The translations under genes and the position numbers were made by a program. A model generated the notes under the pieces. The model was given only the letters and a program-made list of their open reading frames with translations. It ran no database searches and was not told the origin of the DNA. Of a stretch of DNA of 64,000 bases, positions 12,831-25,725 are shown one piece after another; within the stretch, counting starts at the first letter, position 1; each line of letters begins with the position of its first letter. The stretch is from Brugia malayi (taxonomy: Eukaryota > Nematoda > Chromadorea > Rhabditida > Onchocercidae): assembly GCF_000002995.4 (NCBI RefSeq), contig NW_025062479.1, positions 24,420,221 through 24,484,220 on the forward strand. The letters run 5' to 3'.

Positions 12831-15517
12831 AAAATATTGCTAATAGAATAAACAATTTTTCAAAAAATTTTTTTTTTAATACATTATATTTGTACAATTC
12901 TTGTATCTTTTAAACAAAAATATTTCATTTTATCATCAATTTTTTTTAAAAAAAATAAAATAAATGTTTTTAAACAATTAATTTTCATTTGAAGTGTTTA
13001 GTTGCTTAACAATTTAATTAAATAATTGCTAATTTTAATTAATTTAATCGATAACTTATATCAAAAGTAATACATAACATTCAATTTAATATTTAGAGAA
13101 ATGAAAAAAAAAAAAAAAACAATAACAAATTTCTATTTTGCATATTTATATTGTTTGATAATAATGATAATAATGATTTATAGTGATTTGCAAATGCAAA
13201 TTAATTATAATTATTTTGATTGTTAGCTTATTAGATACATCTAATTGATAATTTAAAAATGATCAATTGTTAGCTTCCATATTAAAAATGCAATTTAAAT
13301 GGCTAAATTTTGAATAGAAAAAATAAATACAAACTAATTTTTCATTGATCATTAAAGTAAATTAAAAATTCTCATTGTTATAATTAATCATATATGCAAA
13401 TTAATAAATAAATAAATAAATAAACACAATCATGCAACATAAATGATAAGAAAATAAAACTTTTGTATTGAAATTTTTTTTTTTCTCTCTTTTTTTAAAA
13501 CAAAAATTTAAATAGGAAGAATAATAAATAAAAGAAGTTAGAAATTAGAAGAAGAAAAAATTTGCATACAATTTGCATACAGGAAATTAATTTACTAAAT
13601 TAACTGAAGAAAAATATTACAATAATGTATTTATTTAAAAAATACATTCTCTAAATATGATAATAATTGAATTTCATTAAAAAAAAAAAAAAAAAAGAAA
13701 GTAAAAATAAAAATGGAAAAAAATTTTTTGCTTTATAACAATTTCTCATTTCCATTATTATTATTATTATCACCATTACTAATCTTTAATGATTTCATTT
13801 TATATCAACAATTAGCTATTAATTTTTTCTATTCATTTTGCATTAATAACTTATCAGTTTGTATTTTAGTCTCATAATAATAAATTGTCAATTTCATTCT
13901 TGCATATTATATGAAATTTAATAATTAGAAATTAACAATTTGCCTCCTTCATTATACAATCAATTTTCATTCCAATAATATCATTATAATTTATTTTATC
14001 GACATTTTAGAAATTATTTATTACTTTTTTTTTATCTATTGTGCACATAATTTCGATAATATTTGCATTAAGTTCGTAAAAAAAAAAAAAAAAAAAAAGA
14101 AAACTTTATCATTCTAAATTTCATCTCTAATCTAAAAGAATAATCTTACATTTCATCTTGCAATTACTAGATAGCTCTGGAAAAAAAGTTTGAAAATTTT
14201 TTAGCTATAAAATTTAATTTAATTGCATCGTAGTAGATGATTATTAATTCTTAAATTGATTCATTTAATCGTCTAGTAGCTGATTGTTAGGTTTTAGTGA
14301 TTTAATTAATTCAAGTGTTTTTTTTTTTTTTTGCTATGATTTTCAATCTTTCAGAATATTCTTTTTTTCCTTTTTTTTTTTTTTATTTTAACAATTATCA
14401 ATTTTAACAGTTGTTATTGAAATCGATAAAGGCTTGATGATATCAAATGTTATTAGTAAAGAGACTAATTATGTTAGTAAATAATCGATTATAATTTAAG
14501 ATAATCAATTTACTCAGATACGAATTTACATCAATTCTAGTTTAATTACACAATTTAACGTATGCTAAGCTATTTTAAGTATTAATTCGATTCTGTACGC
14601 AACAACGACAACAAAAAAAAAAACATAAACATATAATGAAGAAATATTTTTATTACTGCAGCAAACGAATGTTTGAAATTATAAAATAAATGTAAAAAAA
14701 AAATAGCTATGTGTCATCCTTTTAAGTACTAGAAAATTAAAATAATAGCAAGATTTGGAACATTAATAAACAAATGAAAATGAATAGAAAAAAAAAAAAT
14801 GCTTCCTTCAAATTTTTATATAAAAATTTATCAGTTATCTATTAATTTTAAAAGCTATTTTTGAATAATAATAATAATAATACCAAAAAGTTCAACATTT
14901 TAGTGAATTATAACAGGTGAATTTTCTAAAAATGCAAATTAACATTAATCAATTCTAAAGGAATAATTAATTCAGCATCTTTAACTCTAATTCAAACAAT
15001 AGCCGTACCATACTGAATTTATAACACTAAATTGTGTACAGCATAAATGTAGAATGGAAAGTTAAATTTTAAAAGTTACAATATATCATCTCTCTACACT
15101 TTGAATAATTCCACTTAATTTGAAGTTCCTTCCTCTTTCCTATGCTTTTTAAATTTGACAATTGATGAATAACTTTAACCAAGATAATACTCAAACTAAA
15201 ATGCCATTGTTGCTATTTGCTGCATTTAGATCATTTATGTTTAGCTAAAATGAACAATAAAATTTTGTTCTACTATCATTTCAAAACAAAAATAATGAAA
15301 AAATGAATATGCACAGACAAAAAAAAAAATTTGCCAATATACTCAAAAATTTTTTGCTCTTATCAAACTCCTTATATAAAAAAAAAAAAAAAAAAATCTA
15401 AAATTAATTCATTTCATTTTTATATAACCAAAAAAATTAACCAAATCATCAATTTTACTAGAAAAATATGAAATATATTACTCTTTTCATTATCTTTGTC
15501 TAATTTTATCAGCTGAA

Positions 15518-15520
<3 letters not shown>
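12831..15520. other. AT-rich intergenic sequence; no gene seen
   Basis: Unique AT-rich sequence. From about 14,000 it becomes somewhat less homopolymeric, but no exon with acceptable splice sites or coding character was found. Confidence 0.55.

Positions 15521-15587
<67 letters not shown>
15521..15587. repeat. (CT)n microsatellite
   Basis: A perfect TC dinucleotide run of about 33 units. It accounts for the apparent Arg-Glu repeat frame on the minus strand, which is not a gene. Confidence 0.97.
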
Positions 15588-15588
<1 letters not shown>

Positions 15589-15589
<1 letters not shown>

Positions 15590-16256
15590 TTCTCACTAAC
15601 ATTATCAAAATGAATGAAAGAATGAGCAAATGAAAAAAACATTAGTTAGTTATAAAGCTATAATAATCATAATTCACTCATTCTTCCTAATGGAATGAGA
15701 AGAAAGAAAATATTTTATAATCAAATACCTTCATTTTTGCATAAGTAAGTATTTAAAAAGTGAGGAAACAAACATTGAAATGAACAAAAATAAGGAAAAA
15801 AGATAAAAGAAAAAAAAATAAAATAAAATAAAATAATAACGAAATGTTAATGTGTGTAAGTCTATAAATGCTAGAAATTTAATGAGGAAAATGTAGCACT
15901 AAAAGAGAAACTTCATCAGCATAAAGTTTAACTTTCAGATATCTTTTAAAAGTGGTACAATACTAGGAATACACTAGGAAGCAATAATCAAATTAATGAA
16001 AACATTTTCTCGGAAGCATCATTTAAATCAAAAAAAAAAAACAGCATAATTCAAGCCAAATAAAGTCAAACATAAAACACTTTCACTATTTATTATCATC
16101 CACTTCTCGTTCGTTTTAGCATCATGAAATTATCTCGAAAGAACTATTTGGTCTCTAGGGTATCAATTTGGAACTTGACTAGAGTACACACTGTATGCAT
16201 TCCAGACAAAGTCACCGATTTTTAGAATCCATAAAAATCATATCAATAGCTAAGAA
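15589..16256. other. 3' flank of the Tudor-domain gene
   Basis: Downstream of the minus-strand Tudor gene. TTTATT at 16,089-16,094 reads AATAAA on the minus strand and is a candidate poly(A) signal, about 320 nt past the stop at 16,411 or 165 nt past the alternative stop at 16,257. No other gene seen. Confidence 0.5.
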
Positions 16257-16287
16257 TTAATGTACTTCTTTCCCTTCCCACCACTGC
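16257..16287 (-). CDS. Possible alternative last exon of the Tudor gene
   Basis: The last exon of the Tudor gene contains a good donor, AACTC|GTAAGA, whose GTAA overlaps the TAA stop at 16,411. If that donor is used, the acceptor TTACATCAG| at 16,288 joins in phase, the Ser codon is restored, and nine residues (QWWEGKEVH) precede a new stop at 16,257. Both the unspliced and the spliced ends are in frame. The sequence alone does not decide between them. Confidence 0.4.
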
Positions 16288-16410
16288 CTGATGTAAGAAA
16301 TAGAAAAATAACAAAATTCTTCTTCTCATCATAATAAAATATTGCTTTTTACAATTTCCAACACAAAAAATTGATTGATTTAAAAAATTCAAATAAGTAA
16401 TAGCAATTTC

Positions 16411-19400
16411 TTACGAGTTACCATTATCATCTATCAACTCGACAACCATCACATTATCAGTTCGTTTACGAAGAAATTTCAATTTGAAAAACGGTTTTTC
16501 ACATGAAACAGCATTCATAAAATGTAATAGGCTATTATCCGTGTAAATATTCAAGCCTGTATTGATATTATCCACATTTACCAGTAAGCATGGAATTCCC
16601 ATAGCAGGATGCTTTTTTGTTATTTCAGGCTGAAATTTCAAAATGATTTCCTGACTAAAAAAAAAAAACCATGAAAATATGTAACATTAATTTAAGTAAC
16701 AGAATAAAATTGTTCAAATCGCATTAGTTTTTTTTTTATTAAAAAATTATTTATTTTGTGGATGAAAATAGTGAATATGGGAAAAAGAAAATTTGCTGAA
16801 ATGCAAAATACTAAATATTCTAATGCATTATTTTACAAATATTATAGTGATAGATACCAAATCATCGATTGAATGAAGATCATTATAAGTAACCCTCTCA
16901 TAATTACCATAATCAATATAATGCACTTCTACATTCGTATCGTATATTGCTGTAATTACTGCACGAAACATTGCTTGAAATGCATGACAATATGAAACGC
17001 AAAGAGTTCCAAGTTTCTGAAATAATTAAAATTTGACAGACAAACGGAAACACATAAACATTTTGTTTAAAATGAATAATAAAACAAAAGTATTACAAAG
17101 TTTCATCATTTATAGATCGTATTCATTATGTCTACTATGTCATCTATATATCTATCATCAATCTGGAAATGGATCTTCACTGAAAAAAAAAAAAAGATAA
17201 AGTTTTCAAAATAAATCACATTGTCAGCAATACAGTAGTGGATATGGTTAATACGTTGTAATTTATAATAATTTATAAAAGTACCTTTTGTAATAATTTA
17301 TAAAAAGTTTTTTTAAAAAAAAAAAAATATTTAAAAAATAACGAACGATATCTTTTCTTGGTAATGGTTCAACAGCTGTCAAACAATCCAAATACTGATC
17401 AATAATATCCAATAGCTTATCTTCCTGAATTTGCACAAAGAATAGTGGCCAATTTTGATTTGACCAATCATCATCGCTTCTTTTTACAGTATATACTGCC
17501 TGTTCAACCACTTCTATATATGGCACATAGGACTGTAAAAATAGAGTAATTTACCAAAAGCATCATTATCATGCCTATTCTATGAGTTATACACTTTAAC
17601 AGCAGTAAAACAGAGAAATCAATGAGATTAGTTTATAAAGATTTTTTTTTTTCTGATCTTACTTACCAGACTATACAACTTCGAAATGACCAAAGACATT
17701 TTGGTGGCCATCAAGTAATTGAATCTCACTTCTTTTCCTACCTCATTTTATCTCTTAGTAGTCTTCTAACAACACAATTTATTTTATTTATTTATTTTTT
17801 TTTCATTTAATTATATGAAGCTGTGGTATGAAACAGATTGCGAGCCGAAATTCTAGCTAGAAAAACCCTGATGGCAAAGCAAACGATTTGTAATAATAAG
17901 TCTATATGGAATAATAATAAGTCTATATGAATTCGAGCTCTACAACTTCAAATCTCGATATCTGACTATATTACAACAATTATAGTATCACTTTATATTA
18001 ATAGCATTAACAACAAGAATTTTATTAATAACAATAATGTAGGTAAAAAGAAAGCTTTAAGTGATAACCATTAATATAATTGTTATAATGCTATTAATGT
18101 TATAATGCTATTAATGCTACTAATGAATTTATGATTATAGCTAATGCTGTGACATTTCCTTCCTACCATCTCTATCATCAGAAACGAAGTCAAAAGATAA
18201 AATAAAATAATGGGAAAAAGATTCATAAAAATATTACTTAGTAGAAAACTCACCTCATATTTTAGGGATTTAATCAAATAGTGGTCACTGAATTTAAACG
18301 CTGACAAATCATCCGCCTTAAGGTTGGCCACGTTTTGATTATCTTCATCCTGAAATCAACATTTTCATTGCAACTAAATAACAAAACAGTTAGCACATGC
18401 TAGAAAAACTAAAAAAAACCAGTAATCTGGTAATGGCAGATAATTTGTATTTGGTATACTTTGCAACAATTTCCTGAAAAACTCTCGAAAATATCAACTG
18501 CTAAGCTATTTTATTAATTCATTGCATCAAAATGTTGTCATGTTCCATTTATAAGCATTCTACTTTTTGCTGAAATATCTTATCTCAGTAATAACCAAAG
18601 ATAGTACTTTATAATTTAGAGAAAAAAGATTGGGAATGTAAAAAGATGATTTAAAAAAGAATTCAAAAGAGATAACTATGGTCAACATGCAACTGTGTAT
18701 TAATAACGCAAATGCACGAAGATCAAACAATATATCCTAATTAATGAGCTTAATTAGGACTAGTAAGACTCATCTCACTTCTTACCTCATCTAAAGCACC
18801 ACATATTGTAGCATTTCTAAAATTCGAAATTGCTGGTGCGCACTGCGACATTATTGGTGCGCACTGCGATGCTGCTGGTGCATACTGCGACAGTATTGGT
18901 GCACACTGCGATACTGTTGGTGCACACTGCGATATCATTGGTGCGCATTGTGATACTGTTGGTGCACACTGCGACATTATTGGTGCGCACTGCGATATTA
19001 TTGGTGCGCACTGCGATGCTGCTGGTGCATACTGCGACAGTATTGGTGCACACAGCGATACTGTTGGTGCACACTGCGATACTGTTGGTGCACACTGCGA
19101 TACTGTTGGTGCACACTGCGACATTATTGGTGCGCACTGCGATACTGTTGGTGCACACTGCGACATTATTGGTGCACACTGCGACATTATTGGTGCGCAC
19201 TGCGATACTGCTGGTGCACACTGCGATATCACTGGTGCGCATTGCGATATTACTGGTACGCAATGCGAGATTGCTGGTGCATACTGTCGTTCTGTTTCTT
19301 GCATCAGATAACCATTTCTATCACGTGAACGATGTATGTATAATGCTTTCTGTAAAAAAAACTACAACTTTTCTATATCAATTAAACATTCAAGAACATC

Positions 19401-22400
19401 TCAAAATAATACTTACAACTCTTTGTAATTTTTCTACCACAGAATTAAATTCAAAGCAAAAATATTTCAATTTCAAACTTTTTCTATTAAGAGTTATAAC
19501 AAAAAATACTGAGAATCGGTCAGATTCGATCAGATACTTTATTTATGATTAAACCTTTCCTATAAGTTTAGGACCAGAGTTTATTCTAAACAAAAATTTC
19601 TGAATAAGACCTCTTGCATATCATAAAGTGAAATAGGTTCTGGTGAAAAATATCCAGCGCCATTAGAATTTAATCGATCACCCTTTTCTGATTTTTTTTC
19701 AATATGTTGGATAGCGTATCCTCTGCCCGCTAAATCTAAAAAAGAAAAGTGAACGAAATAATTCATACAGTTTCTTCCTTTTATTTGTTTCAAAAATTGC
19801 ATGATTTAAGAGATAAGGGAATGTTTGATCAATATTACGGAATATTTGATTGATTCTCCCATAATTGATTTTCTAATTCATTTACTATTTGATAAAATGT
19901 GTTGAATTGATGTCATACAGAAATTTTTTTTTTTGATCCTAAAAATTGCTTTAAAAAAAAAAAACTGCCTAATATAATGTGAAATAAACCTCCAGCATTT
20001 TTTAAATGAATCATTCTATACAAACAGTAATAAATGCATGTGATAAACATTGTTTATATCATATAAAGTTTTCAATTCTTCAACAGATATCCTTTCCTAT
20101 AGTTCAAATGCTTGATAATTTTATAAAAAAAAAAAATGCATCTCTTGTTAACGTGAAAAAACCAATGAAGAAACCATTTGTAAACTCATGTTGTTGTTTT
20201 GTTGATGTCTGCTGTTGTATACCAGTTGATGTTTTCAAGCCAGTCATACTGTAGTACTCGTTCAGAACATAAGTCGGTGGTTGACCATACTGTGTTTTGC
20301 GTGACAGAGTCTGCTTTGGCTTCGGCTTATATTCTGCATAACATTACAGTGTAACTAAATAGCTCTGATGGTGATGCAATTCTACAGGTTGTGTTTTTCT
20401 GTTTCCTAAATAAAAGTGACAACTGGCTGAACTAATATTTTTTTTTTTTTAATCATCGATAGAAACAACATCAAAATTAGACTGATTGTGGATGAGAATA
20501 GAAAGAAAAAAGGTAAAAAATGTCAGAGAGCAAAAACAAGAGTAGCTGATTCAATCATTAAATTTCAACAAACAGAATGATAAGAAATGAAACCGCAGCA
20601 AAACAAATGTTTCATTTTAGTTCTTCTGCTACTTCAAATAGTTCATTTCGATTTAAAAAAGATTTAATCTATCTTCGACTCAATCTTACTAGTTAAAGCA
20701 ATACAGATATACCTTGTTGCTGAAAGTTATTGTTTAAATCCCCATTAACCATTGCTGATATTTCGCTATCGCTAGGTCGAAAATGGCAAATTCCTGCATT
20801 CTGCTAAAATGGGAAAAATAAAAAGTAGATCTCAACATGGACAAAAGAAAAAGTTGATTAGGATAAAGGAAAAGAGGAAAAATAAAACAACTCAGAACCG
20901 AAGCCAAAGTTGAGGTGGGCGATGATGGTTGTGTGCTTTCTCGAGTATTCAATGGTACTGAATGATTAAATGTTTCAAAAAAATCGCCAGCATTAGGATA
21001 CATTGAACAGGGATTCATTATTTGAGTCGTAGCACGAGTATGCATATTCCTTTCATGTTGATTTGGATATCTGAAAAAAAAAAAATACAAGTGGCGCTTC
21101 CTTGTTGGTTTTGATTGACTAATATTTTCCTAAATTTCCTATTCTAACCCAAGCAAATTTCCAAAATCCATAGAAAATCCAGACTTATCCGCATCATTAA
21201 TTGATCTTATAATATATTGTCTATTCTTACATTCATAATTTAGCTAAAATTACTAGTGTTAAATGCCAGATAAGGCTTGGTTATATCATTTCTTAATAAA
21301 AAAAAAAAAAAAAAAAGAAAAAATTCTGCTCATAAAGGTTCATAAAATAAGCTAACACTGGAGGTAGTTGCTGAACTGCCACTGGATTAAACGATAAATT
21401 GTTCGGTAAAGTAGCACATAGTGACGGATTTATTGTTCCAGCCTGTGCCCAGTCCTGACATACAGGGAATGAAGAGTATGGATTCCAATTACTCGTATTA
21501 GGATTTAAGCCATTTTCAGTTTGTACTGGTAAAGATGTGAGATTCGGAAATGAATTGCAGGTATTCTGGAATAAAAAGTACAGTTTTTTTTTTAACGATA
21601 GATTTCGGAAACATTAGAATACCAGGAATACTTGGAAGAAAAAACAAAACAAGCTTTACAGAAACAAAAAAAAAAAAAAAAGACACAACAAAAATATCTT
21701 GATAGTCACTGCTTTCTTAACTGTTAATGAAAAAATAATAGGGATATAAAAGGTAAGTGTTGAGCAAAAATTTAGAGTAGATGCTGATAAAATAACATGC
21801 TGGAAAGAACTGTTTCTTCGAAAGGATATTATCAGTATATAAAGGAGACAAATTACAAAAAGTGGTAACTTACAGCTGAGGCAGGAGCAAAAGGCATCGA
21901 TATTGTGTTCAATCTTTTCAAAACGGTAGCAAATTGCAACTGCAGAGTTTGTAATGTCCAATCTTGCTCAAATTTTGATCTAAAAATGTTTCGTTCATCA
22001 ACGTTACTTGATATCTTAGCGAAATACCTTGATGTCAATAACTGATATCATAGGTATAAACAGCCATGTATATTTTGGTATTTATCATATAAGATGGAAC
22101 GTATACTATTTGTTCAATCATTAATGACTGACTTTTAGAAAGAATAATCAAGATGAACGGATCAATTAGCACTAATAACTCTTTGAGCACGTTGTCATTT
22201 CCATTAATGATCTAATTCTAATGAGTGCATGACGTAGTGATAGAAACAAGCTTATCTAGTTATAAAGTCTTGAACGCCTGTAGCAAAATACAACTATGAA
22301 ACAGTGAAAGCATGTGTCTAACAGAGCGAAGCAATGATAATTTCAGAATTAAGAATAAAAATTAAAAAATTGAAAAGAAATACTTTCTCATCTCAAGCAA

Positions 22401-24283
22401 TTCCCTTTCAATTTGTAGTCTCTCGTTTTTTTCGCGCAATTTTTCTTCTGAAATTTTGATCGATTGTTCAATCGACGGTATAGTCATATCGTCAATCTCA
22501 TCACAATAGATATCATCCATATTTGTAGCAGCATGAGTTTTTTGTGTTGCCAAAGGTTGTGTTCCTTGCACAACTTTCCCCCAATAAATGCCATCATCAG
22601 CAAATGTTGTTATGCATACAACGTATTCCTTATCGACTTCCAGCTTAAATTATGCCAAAAAATCGAATGATACACAATAATATTTTTCCATAATTGAAAC
22701 TTATCGGTTAATATAACTCTAAAAAAAGAAACTGACATTTTGCAAACTTTGACTTTGTTCTTTTATGATCCCAAATTTGAATGCTGCTATTGGTATTTTC
22801 AGTACATCTGATGGCTGAAAAATAAGTCTTGTCGGGGACTAAAAAAGATATAAAGCATATTGATGGTATAATACTCATTCGCTTGAAGAATAGACGATCT
22901 ACGTTTTCCTTCTATAATTTAGTTTTGCAAGAAATCTGAGTGAGACAACGATTATACTATGAATAAAAAATATATTAGAATGTTATTCTATTCTACCAAA
23001 AGTACTAACTTGTCCACAAAGATCGTATATTGCAAAGGAATCGCAAACAACGTGTTGTCCATAATCAACAAGGAAAGCTGAACATGTCCCATCTTCCGTA
23101 TTGAATTGACTAGCCAATGCTCTGAAAAAGTGTTTACTGATCTAGAAACCTTTTTTAAATTAATACAACAAAAAATGAAATAAAAATAACAGTAGTACAT
23201 AAGGATCACCATTTTGAAATGAGAGTAGAGAAACTAGTGGAGTTAATAAGAGTTCAATATATTGAAAGTTTGAGAACAGACCATTTCAAGAAAAAAAATA
23301 AACAAATAAATGCGACCTTGTTTTACAATAACTTAGCAATTTAATGATCATCAAGAATAGCTTGGCAGAATGTCAATTTTTGCAAACAGTGATAATAGAA
23401 CTCTATATTTAATTAAATCTGGTAATATTCCAATTTTCCATAAGATTCTGAGTTATCAAAACTTGAGTTATGGATATGCTTAAGAAAAAATGCGCAGCAG
23501 TAACGTAGAATTCCATTTATAAATTCCGTTATTGTAATCACTCGTTGGATCCCAACTATTTCAATTCTTTTGATAGTTTTAGCAGTAATAATAGTAGTAA
23601 CTCCTTGCTGACAAATCTAGAAGCTTCTAATGTTTTGTCATATTTAATCTTAGCTTTCTCAAAATATCCTGTTGAAATTTAGCTACTGATTTCAAAGATG
23701 CAAAAAGAAATCATTAACCTGTAAAGCCGAGAGCGACTCACTCTAGGTAAATTACATGGTCGTGCAACGCGAGCAATGCACGCCACTTCAGGATAACCAC
23801 AAAGATACATTGACGGCGATAAACGTTTTATTGGACGTACCACATACTGCAACAGATTGGTTTATAATTTTGTCAGAAATTTGGAAATAGGCAAAAAAAA
23901 AAAAACTATTATACAGACTAGAAATCCTCCCCTGAAAAGAATTTGTTTCCACATATATATATTTTTTTTATATATCTCAACAGACTAGCTAGTTTTTGTT
24001 TTATATTATGCTATAAATTCTTTTCAAAATCTGGTATAAATGTATCACAATTATTTTACCCAAAAAATTTCCAAACTTTCCAGCAATTAAAAGAAAAGAA
24101 ATTAACCTGGTATAAAATAGCCAATTGTTCCGTATCTCTCATCAGGTAGATATTATCAGCTAATTTCTCGGTTACACGTGCAGCAAACTCTCGCCCTGAC
24201 GTAATTTGAAAAGGCGCAAACATAAAATTATCATTTTTGTCTTTTTTTGCAACAACTGGCGAGGATGCACTCTTCATAACCAT
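16411..24283 (-). CDS. Two-Tudor-domain protein with Cys/Pro heptad repeat
   Basis: Sixteen exons: 24283-24107, 23846-23719, 23121-23010, 22814-22737, 22643-22384, 21979-21874, 21565-21357, 21070-20899, 20803-20713, 20333-20223, 19735-19611, 19349-18786, 18349-18254, 17532-17347, 17016-16858, 16650-16411. All junctions are GT-AG and phase-consistent, giving about 937 aa. Residues about 25-200 form an extended Tudor domain whose core reads [10 protein letters not shown] (121-124 DYGQ). Residues about 712-937 form a second one with [14 protein letters not shown] (840-843 DYGN). A charged coiled coil spans about 228-275, an Asn/Pro/Ser-rich linker about 285-520, and 22 SQCAPxx heptads 545-698. 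Tudor domains of this class bind methylated arginine, and by family the protein may be a cytoplasmic germ-granule or small-RNA adaptor (inference). The start is the ATG abutting acceptor TTGCAG. Some donors are weak (GTCAGT at exon 4, GTCTTA at exon 11). No ortholog name is assigned. Confidence 0.82.
18825..19286 (-). repeat. 21-bp coding minisatellite (22 SQCAPxx heptads)
   Basis: Twenty-two contiguous 21-bp units inside exon 12 of the Tudor gene, with no indel breaking the frame. The translated unit is QCAP-x-x-S, with x-x being IM, TV, VI, AI, AA, IL or II. Nineteen units keep Cys; three read QYAP. Units are very similar at DNA level (TGGTGCACACTGCGAYA core). Because 21 is a multiple of three and the unit has no stop in any frame, long open frames also appear on the other strand and in the other phases. 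Confidence 0.93.
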
Positions 24284-24289
24284 CTGCAA
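24284..24289 (-). promoter_or_regulatory. Putative spliced-leader acceptor of the Tudor gene
   Basis: On the minus strand TTGCAG directly precedes the chosen ATG at 24,283. No upstream coding exon was seen in the next 650 bases, so this acceptor is read as a trans-splice site. It could instead be the acceptor of an unseen 5' exon. Confidence 0.45.
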
Positions 24290-24934
24290 TGTATTGTTTA
24301 TTTACTCCACAAATCATAGAGTGAAAGATTAACTCATATGTGAACCACAAGTATAAAACCAAAAATGATATTTATAGATCCTGGCTAGAAAATTAAAAAA
24401 AAAAAAATAAGATAAAGCTATCACCAATCACTAAGTTCAAATAAATCTATAATGACGAATGGTTCAATGTTGATTGATAATGTGTGGCAATTCTAAAGTT
24501 AATAAATGCTTCAATTATTAGCTTTGAATTCTGGATGAGTGCATTTTAGATTAAAACAAATCGGATTATTAATCAGTTAATTAATAATTCTCAATACCTA
24601 TGGCTAATCGACGTATCTGGCTTGTCAACTTTCGATGATAATTTATGTGCCTACCATAGTTGTCTAATTATAACTATGATTAACTAATTATAATTCTGTG
24701 CGAAAAAAAAAAATGATATAGCTAAACTAGCTAGTTTCATTTATTAGTTTTGAAAAATTGGAAAAGATACACATATCATAGGTGAGATCATAGGTGATGT
24801 GCAGAATATATATTTGAGAACAAAGAGAGCAGTCAATTTCTACTGTAAGAAGTGGTCATAAAAGTTTTCGCATAAAATAATGAAAAACAAAAAGTAAAAT
24901 ATGCAGTAATAGAAATGAATCAATGCTAAGTACT
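24290..24934. other. Upstream flank of the Tudor gene; no gene seen
   Basis: AT-rich sequence of moderate complexity between the first Tudor exon and the 29-bp minisatellite. It is the likely promoter region by position only; no specific element was recognised. Confidence 0.5.
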
Positions 24935-25520
24935 GATAGGATTGCCGGGAAGAAAACACCGCGGGTAGGACTGATGGGGAGAAAACACCGCGGATAGGAG
25001 TATCGGAGAGAAAACATCGTGGATAGGATTAGGAAGAGAAAACACCGAGAATAGAATTGGCGGAGAGAAAACATCGAGAATAGAATTGGTGGAGAGAAAA
25101 CAACGAGAATAGAACTGGTGGAGAGAAAACACTGGATAACATTGACGAAGAAAACACACCGCGGATAGGAGTATCGGACAGAAAACACCGAGAATAGAAA
25201 TGGCGGAGAAAAAACACCGAGACGAGAATAGAATTGGCGGAGAAAAAACACCGAGAATAGAATTGGCGGAGAAAAAATACCGAGAATAGAATTGGCGGAG
25301 AAAAAACACCGAGAATAGAATTGGCGGAGAAAAAACACCGAGAATAGAATTGGCGGAGAAAAAACACCGAGAATAGAATTGGCGGAGAAAAAATACCGAG
25401 AATAGAATTGGCGGAGAAAAAACACCGAGAATAGAATTGGCGGAGAAAAAATACCGAGAATAGAATTGGCGGAGAAAAAACACCGAGAATAGAATTGACG
25501 GAGAAAAAACACCGCGGACA
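24935..25520. repeat. 29-bp minisatellite upstream of the Tudor gene
   Basis: About 20 copies of a 29-bp unit containing GAGAATAGAATTGGCGGAGA followed by AAAAACACC. Copies from about 25,180 to 25,510 are nearly identical; those on the left side are diverged (ACCGCGGATAGGAGTATCGG forms). Long minus-strand frames with Phe/Ser/Leu-rich 29-residue periodicity are artefacts, since 29 bp repeated three times equals 29 codons. Confidence 0.95.
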
Positions 25521-25725
25521 TAGGGTGAACGGATGATCTACAATCTGACCTAAAATTTACACAATTTTAGCTACGACCATTCCGGAGCAATCCTACGTGC
25601 AAAATGAAAACTCTTCAATGATGCGGCTCACAGCAGACGTTAAAAAAGGATTGCGCAAAATTTGCGTCTATCATAGAGGAGAGAATTAAATAATATTCTA
25701 TTAAAGGAATGCGTTAACTAAACGT

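Noticed and set aside
15420..15629. Minus-strand frame with a long Arg-Glu repeat
   Set aside because: It is the translation of the (CT)n microsatellite; flanking residues show no coding character.
17118..17170. Possible small Tudor exon between exons 14 and 15
   Set aside because: A TTTTCAG acceptor is present, but the phase does not fit the exon 14 donor. Joining exon 14 directly to exon 15 gives an uninterrupted Tudor core.
18817..19552. Long plus-strand frame and a second minus-strand frame over the 18.8-19.3 kb repeat
   Set aside because: The 21-bp unit has no stop in any frame. Only the frame giving SQCAPxx continues in phase into spliced exons on both sides.
24856..25521. Three overlapping minus frames of 112-221 codons
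   Set aside because: All are frames of the same 29-bp minisatellite with 29-residue periodicity; no start, signal or splice context.
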